A stretch of DNA of 64,000 nt from Limnephilus marmoratus (GCA_917880885.1 OU862909.1:31928405-31992404); one strand, 5' to 3'. Numbered from the stretch's first letter, positions 23,842 to 35,390 are shown. The notes: a model not told the origin generated them from the sequence alone. Numbers and translations: made by a program.

Positions 23842-24018
23842 AAGGGGAAACCCGGCCACAGAGAAATTTTACAAAATTGTTGCTGTCTCTGTTCTTCTCC
23901 CGAATACTGAGCAAAAGGAACAACTGCACATAAGGCTGATAATACCTAAATAAAAAAAGTACATTAACTAGTTTGTATACTGCATATCTTTTGATGACAT
24001 TCAAACGAGGCAATTATA
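23842..24018 (-). repeat. Dispersed repeat family C, copy 3 (partial)
   Basis: It begins GGGGAAACCCGGCCACAGAG and shares the GAATACTGAGCAAAAGGAAC block with 16600-16630. It ends near GCAATTA, where a short CATTATCATTATC run follows. Confidence 0.65.
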
Positions 24019-24049
24019 ATCATTATCATCATTATCATTATCATTACAT

Positions 24050-24620
24050 AGTATAAAATGAAGTTGCTCAAAATGTATGTGCGCGTTAATCTTTTAAACT
24101 ACGCAACGGATTTTCATACAGTTTTCACCAATAGATAGAGTGATTGAAGAGGAATGTTTATATGTATAATACATGTAAATTATATTAGAGAAATGCCGAG
24201 AAATTCAAAGAAAACATATTTTGGTGCGATTTAAAACGGCTGGCAGGCCGTACTATAGTCACTTTTGAAATTCGTTCTACGGAAGAAATTGGAAAATAGA
24301 TGTCCTAGACCTAGAGTAAGTAGGTATTTGATTTGAATTATTTTATTTGATGAAGTCGCTCAAAATGTGTAGATCTTTTAAACTAAGCAACGGATATTCA
24401 TGCGGTTTTCACCAATAGATAGAGTGATTCAAGAGGAAGGTTTATATGTATAAAAACATGCTTTTTGTAGTAGAGAAAAGTCGAGAAATTCAAACATTCA
24501 ATTCAGGCAGCGGGCAGCGGGCAGCTGGCAAGCGGGTGGTGTGGATTTTATAAAGGTTGGATAATGGCGTTGTGTTTCGTTAGCCACAGCAACGTGTGGC
24601 CGGGTCTGCTAGTGATTTAT
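24050..24620 (+). mobile_element. Helitron-like element, two 5'-type blocks and one 3' end
   Basis: Two related blocks (24055-24190 and 24350-24470), each with ACGCAACGGATTTTCATAC-type sequence and TTCACCAATAGATAGAGTGA, precede a GC-rich 3' end, CAACGTGTGGCCGGGTCTGC followed by TAG. This is like the minus-strand element at 35391-35541. No Rep/helicase coding sequence. The direct block repeat suggests tandem or nested copies. Confidence 0.45.
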
Positions 24621-24639
24621 ATGATGAAGTACCATAATA

Positions 24640-25250
24640 TGAGTAACTGGCAAAATTCGTGCATTCTTGAAACTTTTGTCATACATTCATCAAAAAATTT
24701 ACTGAACACTTCTCTAGCGAGGAGGGAGAGGAGAAATTTAAAAAAAAATCATACTATTTTACCGTACAGGTCTCATAGAAACGAAATAATAAGCATTCTT
24801 CTTAATTTACTCATGCATTCTTCTCGGCAGTAGAAATGAAAATAGTTTTGACAAACATCAAATAAATTGATAAATAGTGCAGTTAAAAAGGGTATGATAA
24901 CGGACAAACATGCCTGTTTTATGCACTGAAATGAAAATAAATAAAACATAAAATGCGTGAATTCTCGAAAATTTGGTCATACATTCATCTTGGCAATATT
25001 CACGAATATCTGTAGATTCCGTACAAAAAAAGTGGCTGAACACTCCACTATGGAGGGGGGAAGGGGGAAATTTCAGGAAAAAAAACGAACTGTTTTATCG
25101 TACAGATAAAATAATACCGAAACGCACAAAATAAAAGACAAAATTCATGCATTCTTGAAAATTTTATCATACATTCTTCCTGGCAGCAGAAATGAAAATC
25201 TGCAGAATCCGCCCAAAACAAAGTGATGGGAAACCACTCTAGGGGGTTAA
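24640..25250 (+). repeat. Diverged tandem array of units of about 200-300 bp
   Basis: Three related units share GCATTCTTGAAACTTTTGTC-like, CATACATTC, and GGCAGTAGAAATGAAAAT blocks at about 24655-24840, 24955-25080 and 25135-25210, with purine-rich GGAGGG tracts between. Units differ by many indels, so the array is old. No coding support. Confidence 0.6.
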
Positions 25251-26115
25251 GCCTTTCTAAACTTTTTACTTTAATTTACTAAAATTCTGTCTTATCTCAA
25301 AAAAAATTGATTCCACAGACAGATAGGAGTAGTCTCATTCGATTCGGCACAAATGAAAACATATTAAACGATACCTCATTCGACCTACTTCTGTAAATAC
25401 TAATTTTTAAATTTATTTAAGTAGAATGAATGTTAAAGAAAATACTGCTTAATAAAGAAAAAAACTATACACATATTTTGAAGATATTTTCTTTTGTTTT
25501 ACCAAAATGAAACAATTAAGCTTCCCAGCAATATTTCCTATTGTATAATTTTAATCAATTAAAGCCAATTCTATATTTTATCATACTATATAGATGCAAG
25601 ATACTAGAAAATATCAACATACACAACAACACAGAACTTATTCATAGGCCATAGGATTCAGGATAAACCTCCTGACACCATAAGTGGCAGGTTCGGATTA
25701 TGGAACAACAAATTAAGAAGGTTTCGATAGATGGGCGAAGGGTGACAGCCCAAACTTTGAACACATTGTTGCACTTTACGTAATTACTTAAATAAGTGTT
25801 TCCTAATCTGTGGAGACGTTGAAAATTTGCAGAAATATGCTATTAGTAGGGCCTTTTTATAAATCAAAAAAATCTAACAGAACATCGCTATTTGTATTAA
25901 TTGTACTTAATAATCATAAAGAGAAAGTTTCACTCCAGTCATTCGTTTTTTTATCGTACTTTGGTTACTTTTTAACTATCCGTAAAATTTTGGAAAATGA
26001 GAGTTTTCGCACTAGACATTAAACATTGTGCAAAAATTGTGTTTTGGACTACAATTATCTTTTTTGAAGATTTTAAAATTTTTGAATCATGTAAAAAAAA
26101 ATTGTTAATTATACA
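25251..26115. other. No gene recognised
   Basis: A+T-rich sequence up to the edge of the large palindromic element. Open frames at 25810-26022 and 25997-26227 have no domain, and the second runs into the element's left arm. Confidence 0.45.
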
Positions 26116-27068
26116 TAGTCCAGTAAAGGAAGGAGTTGTAGAGTGCGTGAGCAGGAACCTAAGCGATTCTTTCAGGACTGGTTTAGGGTGCTTAGGGTGT
26201 GAACATACTAAAAGTCCTGACGTCTAGGTGGTGAGCTAGGGGGGGGAGGGGGGGGGGAAGGTCCCGATTTTCGGGTTTCCGTTTATATCTCAAAAACGGT
26301 GCGTCGCAGAGGAAAACTTTTTTAGAATAAGTAAAAGCTCATAAAATTATCTACAACTTTTATTCTGTACGTAATTTTGGAAATCCTAACCGTTTTTGAG
26401 TTATACGCTCCAGAAATGTCAATATTTTCGAAAAAAATCATTTTTCCTCACTTTTTTCATCAAACATTCCTTCATATCGTCTAAAATATTCATCCAAGAA
26501 AGAAATTTATTTGAAAAAAGTTGTAAATAATTTAATTACCTTTTAGAATATATATACATATGTAAATAAATCTCCAACCAGTAAATATTTACAACAATTT
26601 TAAGTTTTTTCGTAAAATGTCGTCATTTTCAGAAAAAGCTGTTTTTTCTTACCAAATTATTAAGACGGGTTTTTTCTTCATGAGAAATTCCTTATTAATT
26701 TTTGCACGCAAGAAAGCAGGTAAGTTGTTCTCGAACAGATGATTAGTGGAATTCATTTTATAATCATTATTATTGTGAAGGGTGATTAGGTTAGTCGTCG
26801 GAGATGCTACAATAACGTGCTACGATGCTGTTCGAGTTGGTGAAAAGGCAATGAATGCGATAGTGGGCTTGACATTCTCAGACATCAAGTTGTCCCGCAA
26901 AGTTCGGGCATTCCCAATGTCTTCTGTCAGCTCATCGATAAAAATTCAGGATGAAAAGGTTGCAGTTGACCCAAAATTGCTGTTTCAGCGGATGTGTATA
27001 AGCAAATGATCAGATGAGGATTTGATAAAATTCTTTGAGTATGAGTTGGCCCCATTTCCCTTGGCACT
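26116..27068 (+). repeat. Left arm of the palindromic element
   Basis: The inner part (about 26791-27009) copies the 5' coding part of the loop gene in inverted position. It reads toward the loop as MNAIVGLTFSDIKLSRKVRA onward and stops at a TGA where the right arm has CGA. It then meets the loop in antisense, so this copy cannot make the full protein. Confidence 0.85.
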
Positions 27069-27118
27069 GTTCTCAATAACATCATGTTACACTCTCAACT
27101 TTATATGGATTCACGTTA

Positions 27119-28731
27119 TCATATCCTCTTTGGACGTGAGGGTCCTGGCAAGCGTTGTTCATCCATGGCATCGTCATTCTCAGTGGTGGATAGTTCTTGC
27201 TGAAAGGGCTCTACATCGTTTTCATCGTCGTCCTCGGCAACAGGCACGCTATTGAGGCATCTCCCTTGGCAGTGAAGGCACGCTGCAGAACAGGTCAGCA
27301 TTGCTTTTTGGCATCCACATTTGCCAATTGCACAATCCTTGGTGCAGCGGCAAAATATCATTTTCAGAAGGACCTTCGGTGCTGGAGGATCTTCTGTTGT
27401 AATTGGCACCAGGGTGTCTCCTTCGTGTTTCCACCCCCATTCTTCAGGGGGCAGCTCAATCCCGAGCCCCTGCTGAACTTGGTGGTATGTCCGCCGGAAA
27501 TGCTGTTTAGCTGCACTCTCTGTTGGAGGGAGGGAGCTGATGTCAGGCTTCATATTTGCCACGGACCTTGTAAACGACTGGAAGCGGTACTGGTTAAGGG
27601 AGGTCTATCTTTTTGGCGCCGCATACCATTTCAGGAAGCATTTATTTCCAGCCTCTTCAACCTCGTCGTGAGTGGAGGAGGGGTTGTAAAAGATCATTGC
27701 CGCTTGCTTGATCATTTTTGACTCCAAGTACAATTTTGAAAAGCCCGCCTTGCTTCTCCTGAAAGTTGCAGACTTTATATCGCATCCGGTAAATGAATGT
27801 AAAAATATGATGTGTTCAAATCTACGATGCTGCATCTCTTGGGTGAACAGTGCCATTGTTTTGGTTTTTCCTCGTCCGGGTTTCAGCAGCAGAATATCTT
27901 AGGTGGGAGGATTGGAAGCAATCAAAAGGACAGTAAGGTCCACATTCTCACCAAAGACAGCTACAGAGTTGTGAAAGGATAGTTCCACAGCAATCTTCAC
28001 GATAAGGACGTCAGCATCATTGGTGGCCTGAAGAGTCTGTATCCCATTCTCCCGAAACTTTGTCTGTAGTAAGGAGATGAAGTTACTTTTGTTGGTAGGA
28101 TTGAATAAAAAATCTTCCTGTTTAACGGGTATTGATTTGTTCCATGTCAAATTGATGTCGGCTGACCTTCTCAGCCTGTATCGTCGCATCTGTTCTTGTG
28201 ATTTCGTACTATTGGCTGGGTTTGCGTACCCATCAAATACCACAGTGCGAGTCATTCCAGGATAGTGGTGGTTGACACAGGTGATATAACGATCACAAAT
28301 TGCGGCAACGGAGGCATCTTTTTGTCAAATTACTCTGTGTAGGAGAAATCCTCCGTCCACAACTATGTTCATCTGAGACAGTAGAACAGTTTTTTTGGTA
28401 GGCTCGAATAAGCTATACAGAACAGATTTAGTTGTCTTTCGCATCCCATTTTCATTGAAAAGTGCCAAGGGAAATGGGGCCAACTCATACTCAAAGAATT
28501 TCATCAAATCCTCATCTGATCGTTTGCTTATACACATCCGCTGAAACAGCAAAGTTGGGTCAACTGCAACCTTTTCATCCTGAATTTTTATCGATGAGCT
28601 GACAGAAGACATTGGGAATGCCCGAACTTTGCGGGACAACTTGATGTCTGAGAATGTCAAGCCCACTATCGCATTCATTGCCTTTTCACCAACTTGAACA
28701 GCATCGTAGCACGTTATTGTAGCATCTCTGA
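27119..28731 (-). pseudogene. CXC-domain (Tesmin/TSO1-like) transposon-associated protein, three nonsense codons
   Basis: One minus-strand frame runs about 530 codons from near 28731 to TGA at 27119. It is broken only by in-frame stops near 28326 (TGA after LLHRVI), 27899 (TAA after SNPPT) and 27605 (TAG after APKR); I saw no frameshift. In order it shows a conserved N-terminal block (VGLTFSDIKL, FEYELAPFPLALF), a TRTVVFDGYANP block, an LQATNDADVLIVKIAVELS / NVDLTVLLIAS block resembling a PIN/NYN-like nuclease fold, a HSFTGCDIKSA motif, a PPEEWGWK segment, and a Cys-rich CXC domain (CRCTKDCAIGKCGCQKA onward). This protein family recurs in many copies in invertebrate genomes; its function is not established to my knowledge. 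The true N-terminus is missing, and an AG before GTGAGTCGTC (near 28735) may be an acceptor. Confidence 0.75.
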
Positions 28732-29430
28732 CGACTCACCTAATCACCCTTCACAATAACAATGATTATAAAATGAATTCCACTAATCATCTGTTCGAGA
28801 ACAACTTACCTGCTTTCTTGCGTGCAAAAATTAATAAGGAATTTCTCATGAAGAAAAAACCCGTCTTAATAATTTGGTAAGAAAAAACAGCTTTTTCTGA
28901 AAATGACGACATTTTACGAAAAAACTTAAAATTGTTGTAAATATTTACTGGTTGGAGATTTATTTACAAAATATATATGTATATATATTCTAAAAGGTAA
29001 TTAAATTATTTACAACTTTTTTCAAATGAATTTCTTTCTTGGATGAATATTTTAGACGATATGAAGGAATGTTTGATGAAAAAAGTGAGGAAAAATGTTT
29101 TTTTTCGAAAATATTGACATTTCTGGAGCGTATAACTCAAAAACGGTTAGGATTTCCAAAATTACGTATAGAATAAAAGTTGTAGATAATTTTATGAGCT
29201 TTTACTTATTCTAAAAAAGTTTTCCTCTGCGACGCACCGTTTTTGAGATATAAACGGAAACCCGAAAATCGGGACCTTCCCCCCCCTCCCCCCCCCCTAG
29301 CTCACCACCTAGACGTCAGGACTTTTAGTATGTTCACACCCTAAGCACCCTAAACAAGTCCTGAAAGAATCGCTTAGGTTCCTGCTCACGCACTCTACAC
29401 CTCCTTTTGGACCATTCGTTTACTGGACTA
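28461..29430 (-). repeat. Right arm of the palindromic element
   Basis: Inverted partner of 26116-27068. It holds the continuous 5' part of the minus-strand gene. Near its outer end it carries about 12 bp (around TCCAAAAGG in reverse) absent from the left arm. Otherwise the differences I saw are scattered substitutions and homopolymer changes. Confidence 0.85.
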
Positions 29431-29575
29431 ACACCATATATTGAAGAATAAAGACGATAATGGAAAAAAAAAACAAATTAATTTTTATTAATATTTCTCA
29501 CCTCTATGAACTAAAAAATTACGACACTTTTCATAATAAATTGTAAGATTAGGATTTTAGGAAACACTTACCTAA

Positions 29576-30585
29576 GGGGTCGTCCATTAATCACGTAAGG
29601 CTCGAAAGGGGGGGAGGGGTTCGGAAAAAATCACGAAATATAACAAGGAGGAGGGGGGGGGGGGGATATAATGATATATCACCTGTATTTATTTTTCTTT
29701 GAACGCACGATTTTTAAACCAAACAGCGGCGCGTGGCTTTGACTCACCGTTGCCAGGCAACGATTTCTGCGTTGAGAGAGATTCTCTGCGTAGTGCGCGA
29801 AAATGATGACGCCGAATGGCTTGATGAAACCGACGTTGATCTTCAACAAAGCACAGTGACAACAGCTGTCTTTCAAGATGCTGATCCACCTGTAAGTGTT
29901 GAAGAAAGTCTCGCTAGTTCGTGGTCCGAGGACAATGTCCATTAAATATATTCATGTACAAATATGTTTTTTTACACATTCCTTTATTATTTTTATACCA
30001 GTCAAAAACAACCTGCAACCTTAATGTCTATCTCAAAGATATTGGAATATAAGTAGATGTGCTATCTGCTGTTTTTACTATGTGGGTCTGCGCTTCCGGG
30101 TGTCGCCGATATTGTTTACCAATTAACAAATAAACTAAAAGAACAAATAATTAATGAATAAACCAAACGAACGTTAAACTAAATGAACGAATTCTTTCCT
30201 TATTCAAAATATATTGTTAACCAATATTAATGCACATTTTAAAAAAATCAACGAAATGAACAAATTCTTTTTGTATGAAAACTACGCTAATTAGCGCGTA
30301 GTCCGGCGACAGTTGCGCGGACACCATAGCATATCTCTTCTGAATTTGAATATCTTTGGTCTATCTGGACATTTTCATCACGATGCTTAATTTTCCAAAA
30401 TTTAATCAAGGTATACCTGTATTTAAAGATAATATTTTCAAAATTTCAATATACTTTGTACTAAAAAAATACACGTGATTTTGGGTATGAGGGGGGGGGT
30501 AGTCTAAAACCTCACCACGTATCACCAGGGGGGGGAGGAGGTTAAAAAGTTTCTAAAAAACATCACGTGATAAATGGACGACCCC
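29576..30585. mobile_element. PIF/Harbinger-like non-autonomous element, family P2
   Basis: The ends are inverted repeats GGGGTCGTCCATTAATCACG (left) and its inverse with one or two changes (right), flanked by TAA on both sides (29573-29575 and 30586-30588). G-tracts lie next to both ends. About 1 kb inside includes a moderately protein-like plus-strand frame (29733-29945) with no recognised domain. The 3-bp TWA duplication supports PIF/Harbinger mobilisation. Confidence 0.8.
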
Positions 30586-31514
30586 TAATCTGTTTCTCAG
30601 ATTTTAAAACTTATATAAAATCAAAGTTGCATAATTTTGTGTTAATTTAACCACAGAAGTATTTAATTAATACCTAGGTATACTAACAACAACCAACTGA
30701 AGTCGTAAATACTATTGTACAAAAAATGCTTAATTTTTTATAAAGAAAGCATTAAAACCAAATGATTCCAGCATTTAGCGGCGTTAACGGCCTGAGATTA
30801 TAAAAACATTAATAAAACCATATTTCGAGTAAAATGTAACTTTCCATTATTCATAAAGACAGAATAACCATTAAACCAAAAAAATACGGATGGAATAATA
30901 ATTATTGCAATCTCTTTTCATTCTCGGCGTTTATTTTTTCATTAAAAAACGCGATGGGTAATTTTATTGCAGGAGAGTGAAAAATGGAGACGGCTAAAGA
31001 GCGGTTTACAAGTGTCATTACGAGGGAAGAAAGGGAGTTGTTAGAAAAATTACTGGGAGGCAAGAACAATGAGGGAACCCTCTTAACCTGAATAATTAAA
31101 GAAGAGTCCATTGCTTCCTCCTCTTTTTTTTCATTTTCCTCATTTGCCATCTTTTCTTTTTTCTGAGGAAAACATCTTACATTTTTCGCGGAAAACCGGG
31201 CGTTTTTCAGATAGCCCCGAGCGAGATTAAATTTTAAATTATAATTAAAAAAATTCTCTCGTGTTTTACAGTAACAATCCATTATTCCTGGAGGCGAGAC
31301 GCTTTTTCTTTTTCTTTAATTATGACCCGGAGATGAAAATATGATTTCTTTACGAGTATAATTAAAATTATTCCTCTCCGTTACACATTTTAAATGGCGC
31401 TGAGCTCTAATTATGTTTTCTTAACATATTCAACACATTTCTCGAAAATATTCTAAAACAACTACATAACATTATTATCAGAGCAAAAGCGAAAGATTCA
31501 AAATGGTAGATGAG
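30586..31514. other. Unique-looking intronic sequence
   Basis: A minus-strand frame of 126 codons at 30902-31282 is Lys/Glu-rich, lacks a domain and is not spliced to anything visible, so I do not call it a gene. The block 30900-31430 has no repeat partner in the window and could be a conserved non-coding element. That cannot be judged without alignment. Confidence 0.35.
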
Positions 31515-31900
31515 TTTGTATATTATTTATTTACTTATTTATTCACGCCTTGAAAGCTTTTACAGTAACACATTATTATAGATAAATAAGTTATTCAGGA
31601 GTATAATTACAAGAAGCATGTAGTATATAACATTATAAATTGAACAGTAAGGATAAGGATATAAGCAGGTTCATTATGTAGGTACGTAGTTTCATTATCA
31701 TGAAAAATTTTCAATGGAGTTAATACTCGTAAGTTTATTATAAGTTAAAACAGAAGTGCTTAAGGTACTATTAAAGTAGTTATTGAGAATGTGTATTTAC
31801 TGTGTTGATTTTATTACTAACATAATCACGAAGAGATTTATTTATTTATTCAACGCCCAGAGGGCTTTTACATGTTCGGTAGTACAATTAATTCATGACA
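31515..31900 (-). repeat. Two LINE/SINE 3' ends with (AATA)n tails
   Basis: Segments at 31525-31575 and 31836-31885 read, on the minus strand, as a short AAAGC..GGGCGTTGAATAAATA-type sequence ending in AATA repeats. The same ending is at 48840-48890. This matches the 3' tails of LINE copies. No coding part remains. Confidence 0.5.
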
Positions 31901-31984
31901 GATGATTTTTAAACAGATAAAGAGATAAAGAAATAATAAAAATAAAATTTAATACCAAACTAATGCAAAACAATTATATCTATT

Positions 31985-32455
31985 TAGGAATAAAGTTTTT
32001 CAACAACCTTCCCATTGAAATTAAAAAAAAAACCAAAGACATCAATAAACTGAAAGTCAAACTGAAGCTACACTTCATCAGGAATAATTAACTAAATAAT
32101 TACCTGTTTTTCTCTTTCTTTCTATTTATTTTTAATATATATTCATCTCTATTTTATTTAGATTTTTCGAATTTCTCCTAAGTGCACAATATTTTAGTAT
32201 GTAACCGTATTCTATGTATGTACACCTACACATATAGATAATCCAGAAGTCTCAATTGATCCTATTATATACTTACTTATTGCATAATGTTATACTATTT
32301 CAGTTATAATTAGTGTAACTCGCTCATCAAGCACAAGAACTAGCTTCTTCTTTGGTGAGATTGCAATTTTTAAATAATTTCTGTACCGATATGTAATTTC
32401 TATAACTCCACTGTACAATTATATATCTATATTAAATAAAAAAATAAATAAAAAA
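31985..32455 (+). pseudogene. LINE 3' end, C-terminal coding fragment and tail
   Basis: The frame 31988-32090 encodes FFNNLPIEIKKKTKD and ends HFIRNN-stop, typical of the final residues of Jockey/CR1-type LINE ORF2. It is followed by an untranslated region and a tail of TAAATAAA-type repeats at about 32430-32480. Strongly 5'-truncated. Confidence 0.6.
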
Positions 32456-32559
32456 ATTTAAATAAAAATAAAAATAAAAATTAGATAAAAAATGCACACA
32501 AGTCACAAAAAAAATACAGCGATTTGACAAGTTTACAAAAATACAGATATCTATGTTTA

Positions 32560-32836
32560 GGAATGGATTTGGAATAACTTTTTTACAAGATCCACAAAAT
32601 TCGCCAAGTCGATGTTAAATACATGTCTCCTTATACACAAAATAAACAATAAAATCGTACACAAAAACACAGAATTTATTAAAACGTCCCAAGAACACAA
32701 ACACTTTACACGACAACACGATAACATACATGTAAACACCATCCCCACTAACTATGGTAAACAATCCATTGGTTACGAGGGGGGCAACTTATATAATGCC
32801 TCCCAAACGACATTAAAAACGAAAAGAACCTGGTAA
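32560..32836 (+). pseudogene. LINE ORF2 C-terminal fragment
   Basis: A plus-strand frame contains TRQHDNIHVNTIPTNYGKQS and GGNLYNASQTTLK, resembling the extreme C-terminus of Jockey/CR1-type LINE proteins (an R..D-rich segment, then a Y-N-LP-like motif). It is truncated at both ends and belongs to a cluster of LINE debris at 31.5-34.6 kb. Confidence 0.5.
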
Positions 32837-33049
32837 ATTAAAAAAAAATTGTTAATATTTATTCTTGATAACCCAAATAATGAATAGCGTTGTATTGAAA
32901 TATTTAGTAGTTTATTTTAATGTGTATAATTATTTCTAATTAAATGAGTGAAAATGTAATTTTCTTTTAACTGGAATAAAAAAAAATGTCAACAACACCT
33001 AAGTACTGATTCCCCATAGTGTGAAATCGTTGTATCGGCGAGTGGCAAT

Positions 33050-34600
33050 GTAGTTCCGCTTGTGAATGCTACAGCAGAGTATATTTTGTCGTGTGGTTAC
33101 TGTCGGTATTCGTAAGTTTATGAGTTGTAGGAGTTCGCAACAGTCGAATTTAGAGTTAAGTATTTTGAATAAAAATGTTAAGACGTTTATTTTACGTCTG
33201 TCTTCTAGTGTGTGTATTTTTGGAATATTTAGTAATAGATTATATTTGAAGTTGGATATTTAATTTAAAATTTATGAAACGCAGATATTTTTTTTGCATT
33301 CGTCAATATTATTAACATGAATTTTGTGAGATGGAGTCTAAACTACCGAGTTATATTCAATTTGGCTTCTAACTATAGATACATATAATAGTTTAATGGC
33401 TTCAATGGGATTAAATTTTTAGTTGTTCTTAATACGAATCCAAGTGTTTTCATACCTTTGTTCATAAGGGAACGTACCCATACTACGTGACCTGTTCAGG
33501 GGGGGGGGTCATCAAAATACCATGCTTGGTCACAATGGGGGGGGGGGGCTTAGGTTTTTATCACGTAGTCAATCTAGAAATCTCGCGTTTTTTTTCAAGC
33601 TATGAGGGGAGGTTTTTAAGTTCGCGGAATGGGAAGGTAAGTGATTAATGGGGGTACCGCTGAATTAGGTACTAATTGAACAACTCATTTTTAGGATAAA
33701 CACCGGGTTATATCGTAATTAGATCATTAGTCTTTGAGCTATCGTCGACCAAACACTTCAATCGGGAAGAAATTGTGAAATGTGGAGAAAATTGAGTTCC
33801 GCGCTGTTATAAAGTTCCTTTAAGTTAATTTAAAGATCGGAAAAATGTATTAGGGTAGTAGGTGAATATGTTGAAAAGGAAAAATAATTTTGGTTTTTAT
33901 TTCCACTCCTTACCCAATCCGAAAACTTAAAAACCCACCCTCGTACATTCAAATAAGTGAAAAAGTTCAGGGAAGTTCAGAGTTGAAGATGATTGAGATG
34001 AAAAATGTTTATAAAAATAACAAGACTTTCGTTTCCATAAATTCCTTATAATGCATGCACTCTTGCTGTCACGCAGCAAGCGCCGTATTAATAAAGACAA
34101 ATATAAGCCAAATAATGCATTTTTTATTTTTTGTTAGCAAAAAATGATTCGAAACCATATTTATGAAATACTACGTGAAAACTGTAGGGAGGGGGTCTTG
34201 GAATATACTACACGTGGTCACCGGGGGGGGGGGGGTAAAAAATTGCAAAAAGTGTATCACGTAGTATGGGTACGTTCCCTAATTTGGTAGATATGATTGG
34301 CGAAACTTAGTTTTTCATCCAAAATAATTCCAAGATCTCTCATTTTCGTGGCTCTTTCTAAAGCTGTGTCATTGATGGAATATTCGAATAAAACAGGATT
34401 TTTATTTCTGAATAAAGTCAAGGTTTTACACTTTACTACATTTAAAAATAAATTATTTTGAACGCACCAATCTTTAAACGTAATAATATTTTACTGTAGT
34501 ATATGGAAATGATTTATATCAGTTATTTTCTTGTGTATCTTGATGTCATCAGCAAAGAGCGATACCTCGACATCATTGAAGCAATTATAATAGCAAGGTT
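33050..34600 (-). pseudogene. LINE (Jockey-like) reverse transcriptase, split by a MITE
   Basis: On the minus strand, 34590-34283 encodes a decayed RT palm including the catalytic-type motif LLFADDIKIH, followed by KDWCVQNNLFLNVVKCK and MRDLGIILDEKLSFANHI, all hallmarks of Jockey/CR1-type LINEs. The sequence resumes beyond the 812-bp insertion at 33467 with MKTLGFVLRTTKNL and SIVRSQIEYNS-like segments in changing frames, then degenerates. It was dead or inactivated before or after the MITE inserted. Confidence 0.7.
33468..34279. mobile_element. PIF/Harbinger-like element, family P1, long (812-bp) copy
   Basis: The ends GGGAACGTACCCATACTACG and its perfect inverse are flanked by TAA (33465-33467 and 34280-34282). 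Compared with the copies of about 160 bp at 4378, 54554 and 63815, it has about 650 bp of extra interior, with G-tracts near both ends and a second ACTACGTG motif near 34171. It may be closer to the parent element. No transposase frame is visible. Confidence 0.85.
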
Positions 34601-34909
34601 ACCAAGATATAAGTAGGAATATAAGTCATTAATGTGAGTTAGTTATTTTAATTATAAAAATTAATACGAAATGATTGTTGTTATTTATGTTTATAATTAG
34701 CAAACTTTATCAAACTATGTCTTCATCATATTATAAAGATATAAGAATCTAATTGAAGAAACGAGGACGTGGCGTGAATAGATATATGTATAATTAAAAA
34801 TACCGCGCAGCCGTTCCCCTTATTGAAGATGGGAAGTAGGTACCTACCTACGATTTGATGATACTATTTTTTTTTAAATTTAAGAATGACGAAAATTCCC
34901 GGGTTACGA

Positions 34910-35250
34910 TTAACTAACTATTCGTCACGTCGTTTTCGCAGGACTAGGCAGAGAGAAACGACCACCAAACAACTCGGTCTTGACACACACTCTTTGCCTA
35001 ATCTACATTCATATATCATCTTATTCATGCTCTTCTGTTATTATTTAGTCTTTTTTTTCATAAGTTTTTATTCCAGTAAAAAAGAAAATAACATTTTCAC
35101 TTACTTAACTAGAATATTGAATTATGTACTTTTTACATTATATTACATAGTTTTTACATTACATGACATAGGCCGACTCAAGAATTCGGTTCACCTAATG
35201 TGAACCTCGGCGTCTCAGGCGTCCCCGACTTCTTCTACCATTCAGGAATA
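34910..35250 (-). pseudogene. LINE fragment of the (GTTA)n-tail family
   Basis: On the minus strand, 35250-35165 matches the region GTAGAAGAAGTCGGGGACGC and CTTGAGTCGGGCCATGT-like sequence of the LINE at 62379-63203. The part 34990-34916 matches its 3' end (AAGACCGAGTTGTTTGGTGG and TCTCTGCCTA). About 170 bp between them do not match, so there is a probable insertion or replacement. Confidence 0.65.
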
Positions 35251-35390
35251 TTTTGACAATTTTTGAAAATCTTCTACCATCACAAAGCGGAAAATGTTGC
35301 TTGTGTCGTGAAGGAGGACTTAGTCAGCCGAAGAATTTAACTCGCGACGCGACGCGACACATGAAATTTATTGAAATTTAAAAACATACT

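Larger units (their letters stand above)
26116..29430. mobile_element. 3.3-kb palindromic element with inverted arms of about 0.95 kb
   Basis: The left arm (26116-27068) is repeated in inverse as the right arm (28461-29430) with high identity. The outer ends read TAGTCCAGTAAA and TTTACTGGACTA. Matching continues through G-tracts, a noncoding region (ATCTCAAAAACGGTGCGTCG) and about 200 bp of coding sequence, then stops abruptly at CTTGGCACT. The loop of about 1.4 kb (27069-28460) carries the rest of a minus-strand gene. I see only a weak shared ACA at the flanks, so the target-site duplication is undefined. It could be a DNA transposon with very long terminal repeats, or a palindromic duplication of a gene end. 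Confidence 0.85.

Noticed and set aside
26782..27009. Separate plus-strand gene MIRLVVGDATITCYD...
   Set aside because: It is the left-arm copy of the minus-strand CXC gene's 5' part and stops at a TGA.
30902..31282. 126-codon minus-strand frame, Lys/Glu-rich
   Set aside because: No domain and A+T-rich low-complexity residues; chance length in a stop-poor stretch.
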